In this document: piece by piece, positions 8,083 to 17,123 of the stretch
Layout of the letters: each line of letters starts with the position of its first letter
Position numbering within the stretch: the first letter of the stretch is position 1
Assembly (NCBI GenBank): GCA_001302245.1
Contig: LGYU01000007.1
Span: forward strand, 124,001-188,000
Direction of reading: 5' to 3'
From: Chitinophagaceae bacterium PMP191F
GTDB lineage: Bacteria; Bacteroidota; Bacteroidia; Chitinophagales; Chitinophagaceae
Length of the DNA: 64,000 nt
Made by a program: the position numbers and the translations under genes
The notes under the pieces: model-generated
Seen by the model: only the letters and a program-made list of their open reading frames with translations
Database searches by the model: none
Told to the model about the DNA's origin: nothing

Positions 8083-10113
8083 ATGTACAGATACGTATTG
8101 TTTGCAATAGTCATTGCTATAACAGGTCTTGCAGCCTGCAGTTCTTCCCGGAAAACAAATATCCAGCCGGTAACCACGGTAAATAATCCTGCGCATGCCA
8201 GTGCGGCGAGGGAGTTCAGGGCTGCATGGGTAGCCACAGTAGCCAATATTGACTGGCCTTCTCAAAAAGGACTCAGTACTGCCGAACAGCAGAAAGAAGC
8301 AATTGCGCTGCTTGATTTTTTACAGGCAAAGAATTTTAATGCAGTTGTGTTCCAGGTGCGTCCGCAGGCAGATGCTTTGTACCAGAGCAGCCTTGAACCC
8401 TGGTCATATTATCTTACCGGTGTACAGGGAAAAGCCCCTGAGCCTTTTTATGACCCACTGCAGTTCTGGGTAGAAGCAGCACACAAGCGCGGACTGGAAC
8501 TGCATGTATGGCTCAACCCATATCGTGCGCATCACACCGTGGGTGGCCCTGTCACCGAAACCTCCATTGTAAAAAGAAAGCCGGAACTGGTAGTGCCGCT
8601 GAAAGATGGTTACTGGTGGTTTGATCCTTCACTGAAAGGCACGCGTGATCATGCTACAGCAGTGGTAATGGATATTGTAAAACGCTATGATATTGATGGA
8701 GTGCATTTCGATGATTATTTCTATCCTTATCCTGAATACAACAAAGGTGCAGATTTCCCGGATAGTGCATCGTATGCTGCTTATGTTGGTAGTGGTGGTA
8801 AGCTAACAAGAGGTGACTGGCGCAGGGAAAGTGTGAATGTTTTTATTGAAAACCTGTATAAGGAGATTAAGAAAGAAAAACAACATGTAAAATTCGGCCT
8901 CAGTCCATTTGGTATCTGGCGTCCCGGCTATCCGGAGTCTATTGGAGGATTTGATCAGTACAGTGTATTGTATGCAGATGCAAAGCTGTGGCTGAACAAA
9001 GGATGGATAGATTATTTTGCCCCGCAACTCTACTGGCCTATCAATCGTATTTCCACCAGCTTCCCGGTATTGCTGGGATGGTGGAAAGGTGAGAATACCA
9101 TGCAGCGGCATTTATGGCCCGGCATCAGCGTAGGAAGTGATACCAGTGCAAAGAACGTAACAGAAGTATTGAGCCAGATCATGATCTCGCGTGGTATGCT
9201 GCCTGAAAGCAGTGGCGTAATACACTGGAATCTTTCTTCAGTGGTGAAAAATCCTAACCTGGCAAAAGCATTGACAGACGGGCCTTATAAAAAACAGGCA
9301 TTGGTACCTGCCAGTGCATGGCTGGATACTAAAGTTCCGTCAACTCCCGCAGTACAGACTGTACAGAAAAATGATTCACTACAGCTTGGCTGGACACCGA
9401 TGCAGGATGCATTTCATTATGTAGTGTACTATCGTTATGGAACTAACTGGAACTACAGGATCGTTAACCGTGATGATCGCTCTGTGACCATACCACTTAC
9501 CGAAGCAAAAAATAACCTGCAACAGTTTGCTGTAACAGCAGTAAGCCGTTCGGGCAATGAAAGCGAATTTAAAGCAATACAGAACCCGGTAGTATTGCCG
9601 GATGTTTCTATTGTACCCCGTTCGGGCTGGAACGCCAATGCACCTAAACCTTTCAAACAGCAAGTGCCTGTAAAGATCACCATTCATCATGAAGGCACTA
9701 AATTCGATTCAACAGGTGATGCCCCCAAACATATAAAAAACGTGCAGGTATGGGGTATGGGGCCCGACAGGAACTGGGCAGATATTCCCTACCATTTTTT
9801 AATTGCTCCAAACGGTACTATTTATGAAGGACGCAATGTTTATACCACCGGAGAAACTGCTACTGAATATGATCCCACAGGACATTTGCTGATCACTTGC
9901 CTGGGCAACCTGGAAGAACAACAGGTGCCTGCTGCGCAATTGGAAGCCCTGGTAAAACTGGTTGCATATGTTGCTAAGAAATATAACATACCGTATGAAA
10001 CCATTGCTTCGCATAAAGATTATGCAGCAGCAACAGACTGTCCGGGTAAAAACCTGTACCAGTACCTGCAGAACGGGTATATCAAAAAAAAAGTGAAGGA
10101 ATTGCTGAAATAA
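8083..10113 (+). CDS. GHL10 glycosidase-like lipoprotein fused to amidase
   Basis: A 676-residue lipoprotein with lipobox GLAAC (Cys about residue 19). Residues ~45-380 match the glycosyl hydrolase-like 10 family (GHL10/UPF0748, YngK type): REFRAAWVATVANIDWPS, NAVVFQVRPQADALY, ELHVWLNPYRAHH, DIDGVHFDDYFYPYPEY and PQLYWPI. A short fibronectin-III-like stretch follows (~415-505). Residues ~515-670 form an Amidase_2/PGRP domain with candidate zinc ligands in ITIHHEG, and in SHKDYAAATDCPGK. The family acts on cell-wall or polysaccharide substrates, and the amidase would cleave the muramoyl-L-alanine bond of peptidoglycan. It should act at the outer membrane or periplasmic face. The combination suggests one enzyme attacking glycan and peptide cross-link of murein; GHL10 activity itself is poorly characterised. 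Confidence 0.88.
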   Translation: MYRYVLFAIVIAITGLAACSSSRKTNIQPVTTVNNPAHASAAREFRAAWVATVANIDWPSQKGLSTAEQQKEAIALLDFLQAKNFNAVVFQVRPQADALYQSSLEPWSYYLTGVQGKAPEPFYDPLQFWVEAAHKRGLELHVWLNPYRAHHTVGGPVTETSIVKRKPELVVPLKDGYWWFDPSLKGTRDHATAVVMDIVKRYDIDGVHFDDYFYPYPEYNKGADFPDSASYAAYVGSGGKLTRGDWRRESVNVFIENLYKEIKKEKQHVKFGLSPFGIWRPGYPESIGGFDQYSVLYADAKLWLNKGWIDYFAPQLYWPINRISTSFPVLLGWWKGENTMQRHLWPGISVGSDTSAKNVTEVLSQIMISRGMLPESSGVIHWNLSSVVKNPNLAKALTDGPYKKQALVPASAWLDTKVPSTPAVQTVQKNDSLQLGWTPMQDAFHYVVYYRYGTNWNYRIVNRDDRSVTIPLTEAKNNLQQFAVTAVSRSGNESEFKAIQNPVVLPDVSIVPRSGWNANAPKPFKQQVPVKITIHHEGTKFDSTGDAPKHIKNVQVWGMGPDRNWADIPYHFLIAPNGTIYEGRNVYTTGETATEYDPTGHLLITCLGNLEEQQVPAAQLEALVKLVAYVAKKYNIPYETIASHKDYAAATDCPGKNLYQYLQNGYIKKKVKELLK

Positions 10114-10131
10114 TATTGCGGTATCATTGAA

Positions 10132-10177
10132 AAGGGGCGTGCAGTGATTATCACCAGGATGATCATGTACGCCCCTG
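10132..10177 (-). terminator. Terminator-like hairpin between convergent genes
   Basis: An 8-bp arm AGGGGCGT (10133-10140) pairs with ACGCCCCT (10169-10176). The loop itself contains the palindrome GTGATTATCAC. On the minus strand the stem is followed by TTTTC, so it best serves the lipoprotein gene at 10202-11047. Confidence 0.55.
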
Positions 10178-10201
10178 GTCTTTCGCAGCAATGTGTGCAT
10201 C

Positions 10202-11047
10202 TTATTGTGGTGCTACCGTTGAGCTTTTGTTTACTATTGGCCATACACCAGGTGATGGTACACTAACCCCTTTTGTGTTGCCGCGTACGCTACTGTCTTT
10301 GCCATAGTAATACAATGGCCAGCCTTTGTAGGTGATCTGTATTTTTCCATAAACCATCACGGTGTCAAAATCTGTTTTAATCAATATGGATGGTATATTG
10401 CTTACAGCGGTAATAGTGTCAATGGGCCATACAGGATTGTTACTGAAATCAGTTTTGGTAAAAGTGTTTTTCTTAAACTTATCAGGACTGAAGCTGTACA
10501 AGGTATGTCCGCGGTCGTCAGTAATATACTGGGTAACACCTTGTCCGGGTTGAAGCTGGCTGTTGTATTGAACACCATTCTGACCAACCAGTTGTATATT
10601 GGCCAGCATTACGGTGTAATCAGGTTTTGCCACAAACCATACATTGTTAATGGCTTCACCATTAATATCTCCTGTTTTGGCATCGCTTTGATAGTAATAC
10701 AATGGCCAGCCTTTATAAGAGGTTTGAGAAGAGCCGTCGGGTCTTGTAATAACACCAAAATCTGCAGCATTTAATCCTGCTGATAAACGGGGATCAGGTT
10801 TGTAAAATACAGGCCATACTGTAAGGCAACCGCCGGTACAACCTGAGCTTCCATTGGCATCCAGAGAAAAGAAATACAGGGTACGTCCGGCGCTGTCTGT
10901 AAGGATCTTTCCAAACTTTACGTTGGTTTGTATCTGGATATCTGTTACCGGTTCCTGCTTGTCGGCAGATTTGCTGCAGGCACTGTAGCCAGCCATAATG
11001 GCAATAAGGATCCCTGCAGCCATGAAGGCCTGCTTGTACTGTTTCAT
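10202..11047 (-). CDS. Lipoprotein with two 'secreted repeat' domains
   Basis: The protein has 281 residues and a lipoprotein signal (lipobox GYSAC, Cys about 24). It contains two copies of the repeat of unknown function found in COG4315 secreted proteins: first GKILTDSAGRTLYFFSLDA, then CTGGCLTVWPVF and KGWPLYYYQSDAKTGDINGE; the second copy has YITDDRGHTLYSFSPD, NNPVWPID and KGWPLYYYGKDSSVRGNTKG. The Cys pair CTGGC of copy 1 is absent from copy 2. The function of this family is not established. The protein should sit on the outer membrane or periplasmic leaflet. It stands alone between convergent and divergent neighbours. Confidence 0.82.
   Translation of the reverse strand: MKQYKQAFMAAGILIAIMAGYSACSKSADKQEPVTDIQIQTNVKFGKILTDSAGRTLYFFSLDANGSSGCTGGCLTVWPVFYKPDPRLSAGLNAADFGVITRPDGSSQTSYKGWPLYYYQSDAKTGDINGEAINNVWFVAKPDYTVMLANIQLVGQNGVQYNSQLQPGQGVTQYITDDRGHTLYSFSPDKFKKNTFTKTDFSNNPVWPIDTITAVSNIPSILIKTDFDTVMVYGKIQITYKGWPLYYYGKDSSVRGNTKGVSVPSPGVWPIVNKSSTVAPQ
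10304..10327. repeat. 24-bp direct repeat, copy 1 (copy 2 at 10691-10714)
   Basis: The 24 bases at 10304-10327 recur without mismatch at 10691-10714. Both encode the KGWPLYYY motif of the two protein repeats in the lipoprotein gene, in the same frame, so this is an internal domain duplication kept identical at DNA level over the core motif. Confidence 0.8.
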
Positions 11048-11184
11048 AATCTCAATATGTTAGTGGATTGAATACATTTGAATACGGCACGGAAAATAAC
11101 AGGGTTGCCTGCTATGTGAAATTTCCCTGTTCAGCGATATCTGTATGATTGTTATGTGCAATACAGGGAAGGCCCGGTTTTTGT

Positions 11185-11192
11185 TATATTTG
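11185..11192 (+). promoter_or_regulatory. Candidate -7 promoter element
   Basis: TATATTTG matches the Bacteroidota -7 consensus TAnnTTTG and lies 19 bases before the chosen ATG at 11211. No clear TTG -33 element is seen at the expected spacing, so confidence is limited. Confidence 0.4.
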
Positions 11193-11210
11193 TATTCAAT
11201 AACCTCATCT

Positions 11211-12212
11211 ATGAGCACTATTATTACCAGGCCGAAGATCGGTTTCCATTCTCTGTTAGTATTACTGCTTGTTGCTGTTTTTTGCAGTTGTCAGAAAGAA
11301 ATGTCTTTTGAAACAAGTAACAGCGGTGGCGGTGTTTCCGGCGGCAGCGCAGTGTTTGCATTAGTGCCGTCCGGCGCTTCCTGTTCTGATGCTGTTGTGT
11401 CCGGCGCATACCAGGCAGGAACTGCGCTGGGAACGGATGCGCAGATTGTGCTTACTGTAAATGTTACCAAAGCCGGCGACTGGACCTATACTACAGGTAC
11501 AGTGAACGGATATTCTTTTACCGGTGCAGGTTCATTTGCAGCAACCGGCACACAGTCCATTACACTGTATGGAACAGGTACGCCTGCTGCAGCCGGAACC
11601 AACGAGTTTCCTTTAAATATTGGCGGTGCTGCCTGTAAAGCCTCTGTAACGGTTGTGCCGGCAAGTACACCTGTTACCGGTTCAGATTTTTATTATAAAG
11701 CAACCATCGGCGGTGTTAATTACTCGCAGGTGGTAACGGCTACCAATGATTTTGAAGCCGGTTCAGGTTTGAACGGTGTGGACGATGTATCTTTTGTAGC
11801 CGGGATTGATTATGGCGGTACTGGTCAGCCACCTGCCGGTTCTACCAGCATGGGAGTGGAAAAAGGATTGATGCATGGTTATCTTTCTGCAACCAATGCA
11901 GCTTTTAAAGCATTCTTCCCTATTGGTGATGTCCCTTATGCAAAACCCGGTGTGGGCAGCTTTAGCAATGGTGACGGCGTAATTCTGGGCTGGTCTGACC
12001 CTTCCGGTGATAGCTGGGATACACAAAGCGGCACCGGCGACCAGACAGGAAGTACTTTCAAAATTGTGAGTATAACAGAAAAAACAGACATTACCGGTAC
12101 ATACTACCTGGTGGTGAAAATGCAGTTCAGTTGTAAATTGTACAACCACACTACCGGTACCATGAAACAACTGACCAATGGGGAAATGGTATCTATTTTT
12201 GCAAAGATCTGA
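11211..12212 (+). CDS. Lipoprotein with beta-sandwich-like repeats, unknown function
   Basis: ATG 11211 is chosen (333 residues); the longer frame from 11145 adds 22 residues that lack signal character and cross the putative promoter. The signal peptide ends at FCSC (lipoprotein-type Cys), followed by a Gly/Ser-rich spacer. Residues ~45-150 read like an Ig/beta-sandwich module (VVSGAYQAGTALG, GDWTYTTGTVNGYSFTGAG, TGTQSITLYGTGTP). This style is common in Bacteroidota surface lipoproteins. The C-terminal half (~160-333) is a separate unknown domain ending YYLVVKMQFSCKLYN. No catalytic motif is seen. It is probably exported to the outer membrane, and the downstream hairpin indicates a single-gene unit. 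Confidence 0.7.
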   Translation: MSTIITRPKIGFHSLLVLLLVAVFCSCQKEMSFETSNSGGGVSGGSAVFALVPSGASCSDAVVSGAYQAGTALGTDAQIVLTVNVTKAGDWTYTTGTVNGYSFTGAGSFAATGTQSITLYGTGTPAAAGTNEFPLNIGGAACKASVTVVPASTPVTGSDFYYKATIGGVNYSQVVTATNDFEAGSGLNGVDDVSFVAGIDYGGTGQPPAGSTSMGVEKGLMHGYLSATNAAFKAFFPIGDVPYAKPGVGSFSNGDGVILGWSDPSGDSWDTQSGTGDQTGSTFKIVSITEKTDITGTYYLVVKMQFSCKLYNHTTGTMKQLTNGEMVSIFAKI

Positions 12213-12236
12213 TCCAAACACTGCAGATAATATATT

Positions 12237-13427
12237 GTGGCTGATATCTTTCAACAGGTATCAGCCATTTTACTTGAATACCTTTTCCGCGTTTGTCCCC
12301 GCTTCACCGCACCGGTGTACTTTTCTTTTCTGCTTCTGCTGATATTTTGTTGTTTTGTTACTGTATTGGAGAAACAACCCGCAATATCACTTTATTGGAA
12401 ATGCCAGCTTGCCGGATGGTCGGTGGCAGCCTTGTATTGGGGATATACAGGGTATATAGCACCGGGATTTAACCTGTGGCTGGCCATTCTTTACTTTGTT
12501 TCAGATGTGGTATTGTACATTGGTATTACACACCTGTACCGCACGGTTGCATTGCGTTACCAATGGCATTTATTACCGGCAGGCAAACTGGTTTGGATAT
12601 TGCTGCCTGCAGTACTGTTGCTGGCGCTGCTTTCTACAGTGCTTACCATACTGAAGATCTATTATTTCAGAAGATGGTTGTCACCGGGGTTTGATGTTTC
12701 GTTTTACAACTTCTTTATACAGAACCGGTTGAGTGTTTTTGTAGCAGGTATAAGACTGATGTCTATCTGGTTACTGGCTTATCATTTGTATCATTATGCA
12801 CGGCGTGACATTATTAGTACAAAAGAAAATGCAAGACTGGCAATCATCAACAGAGATATACAACTGAACAACTTATCGTCGCAGCTTAACCCGCATTTCC
12901 TGTTCAACTCACTGAACAATATAAAATGGCTGGTAGCAGAAAATCCTGTTGCGGCAAGACGTGCTATTGATCTGCTGGCCGACCTGTTACGCACTTCGCT
13001 GAACAACAGGGATACGGTACTGGTACCGCTGCACGAAGAAATGGATATGGTAAAGGACTATCTAGAGCTGGAACAGTTCAGGCTGGAAGAAAGATTGCAG
13101 GTAAAGATCAATATCAATGAATTGCTGCTGACGATCCCGGTTCCGCGACTGTGTATACAAACGCTGGCGGAGAATGCTATTAAGCATGGTATTGAAAAAC
13201 AAAAGGCCGGTGGTCTGCTGTATATAACAGTTGAAAGCAATGAGCACGCACTGGTGATCATTGTACGGAATACCGGGCTGTTGCAAAATGTATTGTCACC
13301 AACAGGTGTAGGGTTAAGTAACCTGCAAGAGCGCCTGCAATTGCAGTATAAAGGAAAAGCTGGTTTTTCTATTGCGGATAATGCTGATCATACCGTAGAA
13401 GCCATAATTACAATTCCGCTGACATGA
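12237..13427 (+). CDS. Membrane sensor histidine kinase, LytS type
   Basis: The frame opens with GTG 12237 (396 residues), but that codon lies in a terminator hairpin, so the real start may be downstream, for example GTG 12315. Four hydrophobic segments follow (YFSFLLLLIFCCFVTVL, LAILYFVSDVVLYIGI, LVWILLPAVLLLALLSTVL, VFVAGIRLMSIWLLAYHLY). The cytoplasmic part is a His_kinase domain with phospho-His in SSQLNPHFLFNSLNNI and an ATPase N box LAENAIKHGIEKQ, then GVGLSNLQERLQL. It senses through its membrane part, as there is no large periplasmic domain. It overlaps its LytTR partner by four bases (ATGA) and a CocE-type hydrolase gene follows. Confidence 0.85.
   Translation: MADIFQQVSAILLEYLFRVCPRFTAPVYFSFLLLLIFCCFVTVLEKQPAISLYWKCQLAGWSVAALYWGYTGYIAPGFNLWLAILYFVSDVVLYIGITHLYRTVALRYQWHLLPAGKLVWILLPAVLLLALLSTVLTILKIYYFRRWLSPGFDVSFYNFFIQNRLSVFVAGIRLMSIWLLAYHLYHYARRDIISTKENARLAIINRDIQLNNLSSQLNPHFLFNSLNNIKWLVAENPVAARRAIDLLADLLRTSLNNRDTVLVPLHEEMDMVKDYLELEQFRLEERLQVKININELLLTIPVPRLCIQTLAENAIKHGIEKQKAGGLLYITVESNEHALVIIVRNTGLLQNVLSPTGVGLSNLQERLQLQYKGKAGFSIADNADHTVEAIITIPLT
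12238..12271 (+). terminator. Rho-independent terminator
   Basis: A perfect 9-bp stem (TGGCTGATA 12238-12246 with TATCAGCCA 12259-12267) is followed by TTTTA. It lies 26 bases after the lipoprotein stop and overlaps the first possible start codon of the next gene. Confidence 0.7.
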
Positions 13428-14137
13428 AGAAAATAAGGGTATTGATAGCAGATGATGAACGGGCAGCGCGGCAGGAGTTAAAAAGACTGTTGCAGCCATA
13501 TCCTGATTTTGAAGTGGTGGCAGAAGCAGGCAATACAGATGATGCTGCCATGCAAATTGCAGCATTACACCCCGATCTGCTTTTCCTGGATATACAAATG
13601 CCTGAAGGATCGGGCTTTGATCTGCTGCAATCATTGGAAGAGGTCCCGGAAGTGATCTTTGTTACTGCATTTGATCAGTATGCTGTGCAGGCTTTTGAAA
13701 CCAATGCGTTGGATTACCTGCTAAAACCGATTCGTGATGAAAGATTTGCAAAGACAATTGAGAAATTCAGAAAGCAGTTTGCTGCAAAAAGTATAAACAC
13801 TTCATTGCAGAAGCCCCAACAGGTTTTTATAAAAGACGGGCAGCATTATTATTTTGTACCATGGAATGATGTTTACCTGATTGAATCTTTGGATAACTAT
13901 GCGCGGCTGCATTTTCATAATAAAAAAGCGCTGATCAAAAGTTCGCTGAATCAGTTGGAGCAAAAACTAAGTGAACACGATTTCTTTCGTGTTAACAGGG
14001 CGCAACTCATCAATACGCGTTTTATACAGCATATACATGCCATGACTGATGGTAAGATTGAAGTGACACTGCAAAACGGCGAACGCGTAAAACTTTCAGA
14101 AAGACAGTCTGCCAGGTTTCGTAGTCAGCGCAGCTAA
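13424..14137 (+). CDS. LytTR-family response regulator
   Basis: A 237-residue regulator: receiver domain with acidic pair D10/D11, phospho-acceptor Asp56 (LLFLDIQMP) and Lys101 (DYLLKP), then a LytTR DNA-binding domain (WNDVYLIESLDNYARLHF, FFRVNRAQLINTRFIQHI, KLSERQSARFRS). The start codon overlaps the kinase stop in ATGA, so the pair is translationally coupled. The CocE-type gene begins 27 bases downstream and is probably in the same transcript, making it a candidate output or associated function of this pair. Confidence 0.93.
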   Translation: MKKIRVLIADDERAARQELKRLLQPYPDFEVVAEAGNTDDAAMQIAALHPDLLFLDIQMPEGSGFDLLQSLEEVPEVIFVTAFDQYAVQAFETNALDYLLKPIRDERFAKTIEKFRKQFAAKSINTSLQKPQQVFIKDGQHYYFVPWNDVYLIESLDNYARLHFHNKKALIKSSLNQLEQKLSEHDFFRVNRAQLINTRFIQHIHAMTDGKIEVTLQNGERVKLSERQSARFRSQRS

Positions 14138-14164
14138 TCAATTGTTTTATTAAAAGAGATAACT

Positions 14165-16417
14165 ATGAATCGCAAAATTATTTTTTGCATAGCAATGCTA
14201 TGGGTATACCTGTACAGTCCATTGTATGCACAGCAATACAAGATCCCTGCAATAAAAGACAGTGGCGTATGGCAAAGCAATATGCAGGAGCTGGCAGGTT
14301 CGTTGTTAAACACATCAGCCGGTGTGTCATTGAACGATCTGTTCCGGTTACAATTACTTGCCGGCAATATGCAGGAAGCAAAACAAACGATCAACCGGTT
14401 GAGAAATATTGCAACACAGGAGCATCAGCCCTTTGCCGGCGTACAGTATATAGCATTTGAGCTGTATGCCGAAACATGTATACAGCAACGCAACACCGGT
14501 AAACCGTTCAGTGGGTTGTTTGCCTCATTACTGAGCAGGAGATTACGATCACTGGATGACAGTACTGCATTACAGGTTTCTACTGCGTTTACAACATTAA
14601 ATGGCATTGCAGAGCTGGAAAATGGATTCAGGAAGTTGTTGAATGATGTGCATCGAAAAGATAGCATTACGCAGCAGGATGTAATTGGGCTTTGTAAAAA
14701 CTATCAGCTATGGCAGCAATTCCGGCAGATCGAAACACCTGCTGTTCCTGTTTTGCAAAAAGACGACGAACGGCGTTATGTTATTAATGACAGTGTATTG
14801 ATCAGAACAAAAGATGGCGCTACAATGTCTGCCATTGTTGCCCGGAAAAGGAACCTGGTATTGCCACAGCCTGCGGTATTGTTCTTTTTTATTTACACCA
14901 ACACACAAAGGTGTTTGTATGAGGCCAAACAGATAGCGCTGCATGGTTATGTAGGTGTAGTGGCCGATACCCGTGGTAAGAGATTAAGCACAGACAGCAT
15001 CAGGCCATATGAGTGTGAGGTAGATGATGTAAACGGAGTGATAGACTGGATCAGTCATCAATCGTGGAACAATGGTAAGGTAGGGATGTATGGTGGCAGC
15101 TATTCCGGTTTTGCACAATGGGCAGCATTAAAACATCCGCACCCTGCATTGAAAACCATTGTGCCATATGTAGCAGCCATTCCCGGCATGGGGTTGCCGA
15201 TGGAGAATAATATTTTTCTCAATGCCAATTACGGCTGGGCTTTTTATGTTGGTAACAACAGGTACCTGGATAATAAGGTGTATGCAGACCGGCAACGCTG
15301 GCGCAATATGGAGCGGAGATGGTTTGCCTCAGGTGTTGCCTACAGAAGTATTGACAGCGTAGATGGAACACCCAACCCATGGTTGCAGCAGTGGCTGAAA
15401 CACCCAGATTACGACAGTTACTGGCAAGGGATGGTGCCTTATAAGGAAGAGTTTGCAAACATCCATATCCCTGTTTTGTCCATTACGGGTTATTATGATG
15501 ACGGGCAACTGTCTGCCCTGCATTACCTGCGCCAGCATGTGAAGTACAATAAGAATGCAGAACATTACCTGGTTATAGGCCCTTATGATCACTTTGGTGC
15601 ACAGCGTGGTGGTACGCCCTGGTTACGCGAATACCAGGTAGATACTGTAGCACTGATCAATACACCTGCTATCACATTTGCATGGCTGGACTATATTTTA
15701 CGCAACGGTAAAAAGCCTGCTATTCTGAAAGACAGGATCAATTACGAAGTAATGGGTGCCAATACATGGCTGCATGCCCCTTCACTGGAAAAAATGGCTG
15801 CAACGTCTGAGCGGTTGTACCTGTCGGACAAGCATTCCGGTAATTACTATTTGCTGACAGGAACAAAGCCCGCACATACCGGCTATCTGCAGCAAACAGT
15901 TGACTTTGCAGACAGGAATGCCTGGAACAATGATTATTACCCGGATCCCATTGTGCGGAATGAGCCCGATACCGCCAGTGGTTTTCTTTTTATCAGTGAT
16001 CCTTTTGATAAACCGGTTGTATTCAATGGGTCGTTCAGTGGTGCGCTGAAGATAGGCATCAATAAAAAAGATGCAGATATTGGTGTTACACTGTATGAAG
16101 TATTACCGGATGGCCGTTTGTTTCATCTTTCTTATTTTCTGGGCCGGGCCAGTTATGCGCAGGATCCGGCAGAGAGACATCTGTTACAACCTGGTATAAT
16201 AACTACCGTTCCTTTTTCCAATACAAGATTGTGCAGCAGGCAACTGCAAAAAGGAAGCCGTTTGCTGGTGATGGTGAATATTAATAAAAACCCTTTTGCA
16301 CAGGTGAACTACGGAACAGGCAAAGATGTAAGTGACGAAACAATTGCGGATGCAAAAGAACCCTTGCAGATAAAATGGTATAATGATAGTTATATCAATA
16401 TTCCATTGCTGCAGTAA
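14165..16417 (+). CDS. CocE/NonD-type alpha/beta hydrolase (X-Pro peptidase S15-like)
   Basis: A 750-residue secreted hydrolase, with signal peptide ending YSPLYAQ. The first ~200 residues are a helical region with no recognised domain. The S15/CocE core begins near residue 210 (VLIRTKDGATMSAIVARK). The nucleophile is Ser312 in GMYGGSYSGF, and the likely acid and base are Asp445/446 (TGYYDDGQ) and His476 (GPYDHFGAQRG). The C-terminal ~200 residues form the jelly-roll domain of this family (YLSDKHSGNYYLL ... LFISDPFDKPVVFNGSFSG). Relatives are glutaryl-acylases, esterases and Xaa-Pro dipeptidyl-peptidases; the exact substrate cannot be read from sequence. It probably acts in the periplasm on acylated or peptide substrates and is likely co-transcribed with the LytS/LytTR pair. 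Confidence 0.88.
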   Translation: MNRKIIFCIAMLWVYLYSPLYAQQYKIPAIKDSGVWQSNMQELAGSLLNTSAGVSLNDLFRLQLLAGNMQEAKQTINRLRNIATQEHQPFAGVQYIAFELYAETCIQQRNTGKPFSGLFASLLSRRLRSLDDSTALQVSTAFTTLNGIAELENGFRKLLNDVHRKDSITQQDVIGLCKNYQLWQQFRQIETPAVPVLQKDDERRYVINDSVLIRTKDGATMSAIVARKRNLVLPQPAVLFFFIYTNTQRCLYEAKQIALHGYVGVVADTRGKRLSTDSIRPYECEVDDVNGVIDWISHQSWNNGKVGMYGGSYSGFAQWAALKHPHPALKTIVPYVAAIPGMGLPMENNIFLNANYGWAFYVGNNRYLDNKVYADRQRWRNMERRWFASGVAYRSIDSVDGTPNPWLQQWLKHPDYDSYWQGMVPYKEEFANIHIPVLSITGYYDDGQLSALHYLRQHVKYNKNAEHYLVIGPYDHFGAQRGGTPWLREYQVDTVALINTPAITFAWLDYILRNGKKPAILKDRINYEVMGANTWLHAPSLEKMAATSERLYLSDKHSGNYYLLTGTKPAHTGYLQQTVDFADRNAWNNDYYPDPIVRNEPDTASGFLFISDPFDKPVVFNGSFSGALKIGINKKDADIGVTLYEVLPDGRLFHLSYFLGRASYAQDPAERHLLQPGIITTVPFSNTRLCSRQLQKGSRLLVMVNINKNPFAQVNYGTGKDVSDETIADAKEPLQIKWYNDSYINIPLLQ

Positions 16418-16521
16418 AACCGTTAATACGGGCAAATGCAGGATTCATACAGGGTTTTGTCGTGATCATTTCACATAGACTTGTTTCAGGCTGCCGCTGT
16501 AAGCATTTTTGAATAAAAAAG

Positions 16522-17064
16522 ATGAAGGGACGTGTATTTGAAAACCCGCGTATAAAGGATAAGGTAACAGTGTTAGAGTCTCATGAAGATACCGCCGGTG
16601 AACACCTGTTGGTAGAGGTAGAAATGCTTGCGGGTGGTGGCAACGCCTGGCATTATCATACTTCGTTCGATGAAGAATTTACGGCTATAGAGGGTGTGCT
16701 GGGTATTGGGCTGAACAGAACAAACCTGCATCTGCAACCCGGTGAAAAGGCTGTGGCAAAGAAAGGTGAGTTGCACCGCTTTTTTAATCCGGGTAATTCA
16801 ACCGTACGTTTCCGGGTAAAGATAATGCCGGCAAGACCCAGTTTCTTACAAAGTCTTTGTATTGGGTATGGCCTGGCTTCAGACGGATTGACCAATAAAA
16901 AAGGGATACCTAAAAAACTGGATCACCTGGCTTGTTTGCTGGATATTTCAGATACCCGGTTACCGGGCTTTCTTTCATTGATTACACCTTACCTGTTGCG
17001 CAGGGCCGCAAGGGCCAGGAAAAGAGGAGTAGAAAAGAAACTGCTGGAAAAATACTGGGCATAA
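16522..17064 (+). CDS. Cupin-domain protein
   Basis: A 180-residue protein whose first ~105 residues form a single cupin barrel. Metal-binding motif 1 is WHYHTSFDEEFTAIEG and motif 2 is HRFFNPG, with PGEKAVAKKGELHR between them. The C-terminal ~70 residues are basic and partly hydrophobic (GFLSLITPYLLRRAARARKRG), suggesting membrane association or an amphipathic helix. No signal peptide. Function unknown; many such proteins are small-molecule-binding or dioxygenase-like. It is followed by a terminator shared with the convergent DoxX gene. Confidence 0.83.
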   Translation: MKGRVFENPRIKDKVTVLESHEDTAGEHLLVEVEMLAGGGNAWHYHTSFDEEFTAIEGVLGIGLNRTNLHLQPGEKAVAKKGELHRFFNPGNSTVRFRVKIMPARPSFLQSLCIGYGLASDGLTNKKGIPKKLDHLACLLDISDTRLPGFLSLITPYLLRRAARARKRGVEKKLLEKYWA

Positions 17065-17110
17065 AAAACAGGAAACCTGTTTGAGTAACATCTGCAGATT
17101 TCCTGTTCTG
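17062..17110. terminator. Bidirectional terminator-like hairpin
   Basis: AACAGGAAA (17067-17075) pairs with TTTCCTGTT (17099-17107). The stem starts two bases after the cupin stop codon and lies before the convergent DoxX gene; A-rich and T-rich flanks suit both directions. Confidence 0.55.
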
Positions 17111-17123
17111 TGATCTCTATCGG

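Noticed and set aside
7921-8265. N-terminal extension of the AraC frame
   Set aside because: Overlaps the divergent GHL10-amidase signal peptide region; residues do not resemble any AraC start.
10304-10714. 24-bp identical repeats as a mobile-element trace
   Set aside because: Both copies are in frame and encode the same motif of a repeated protein domain.
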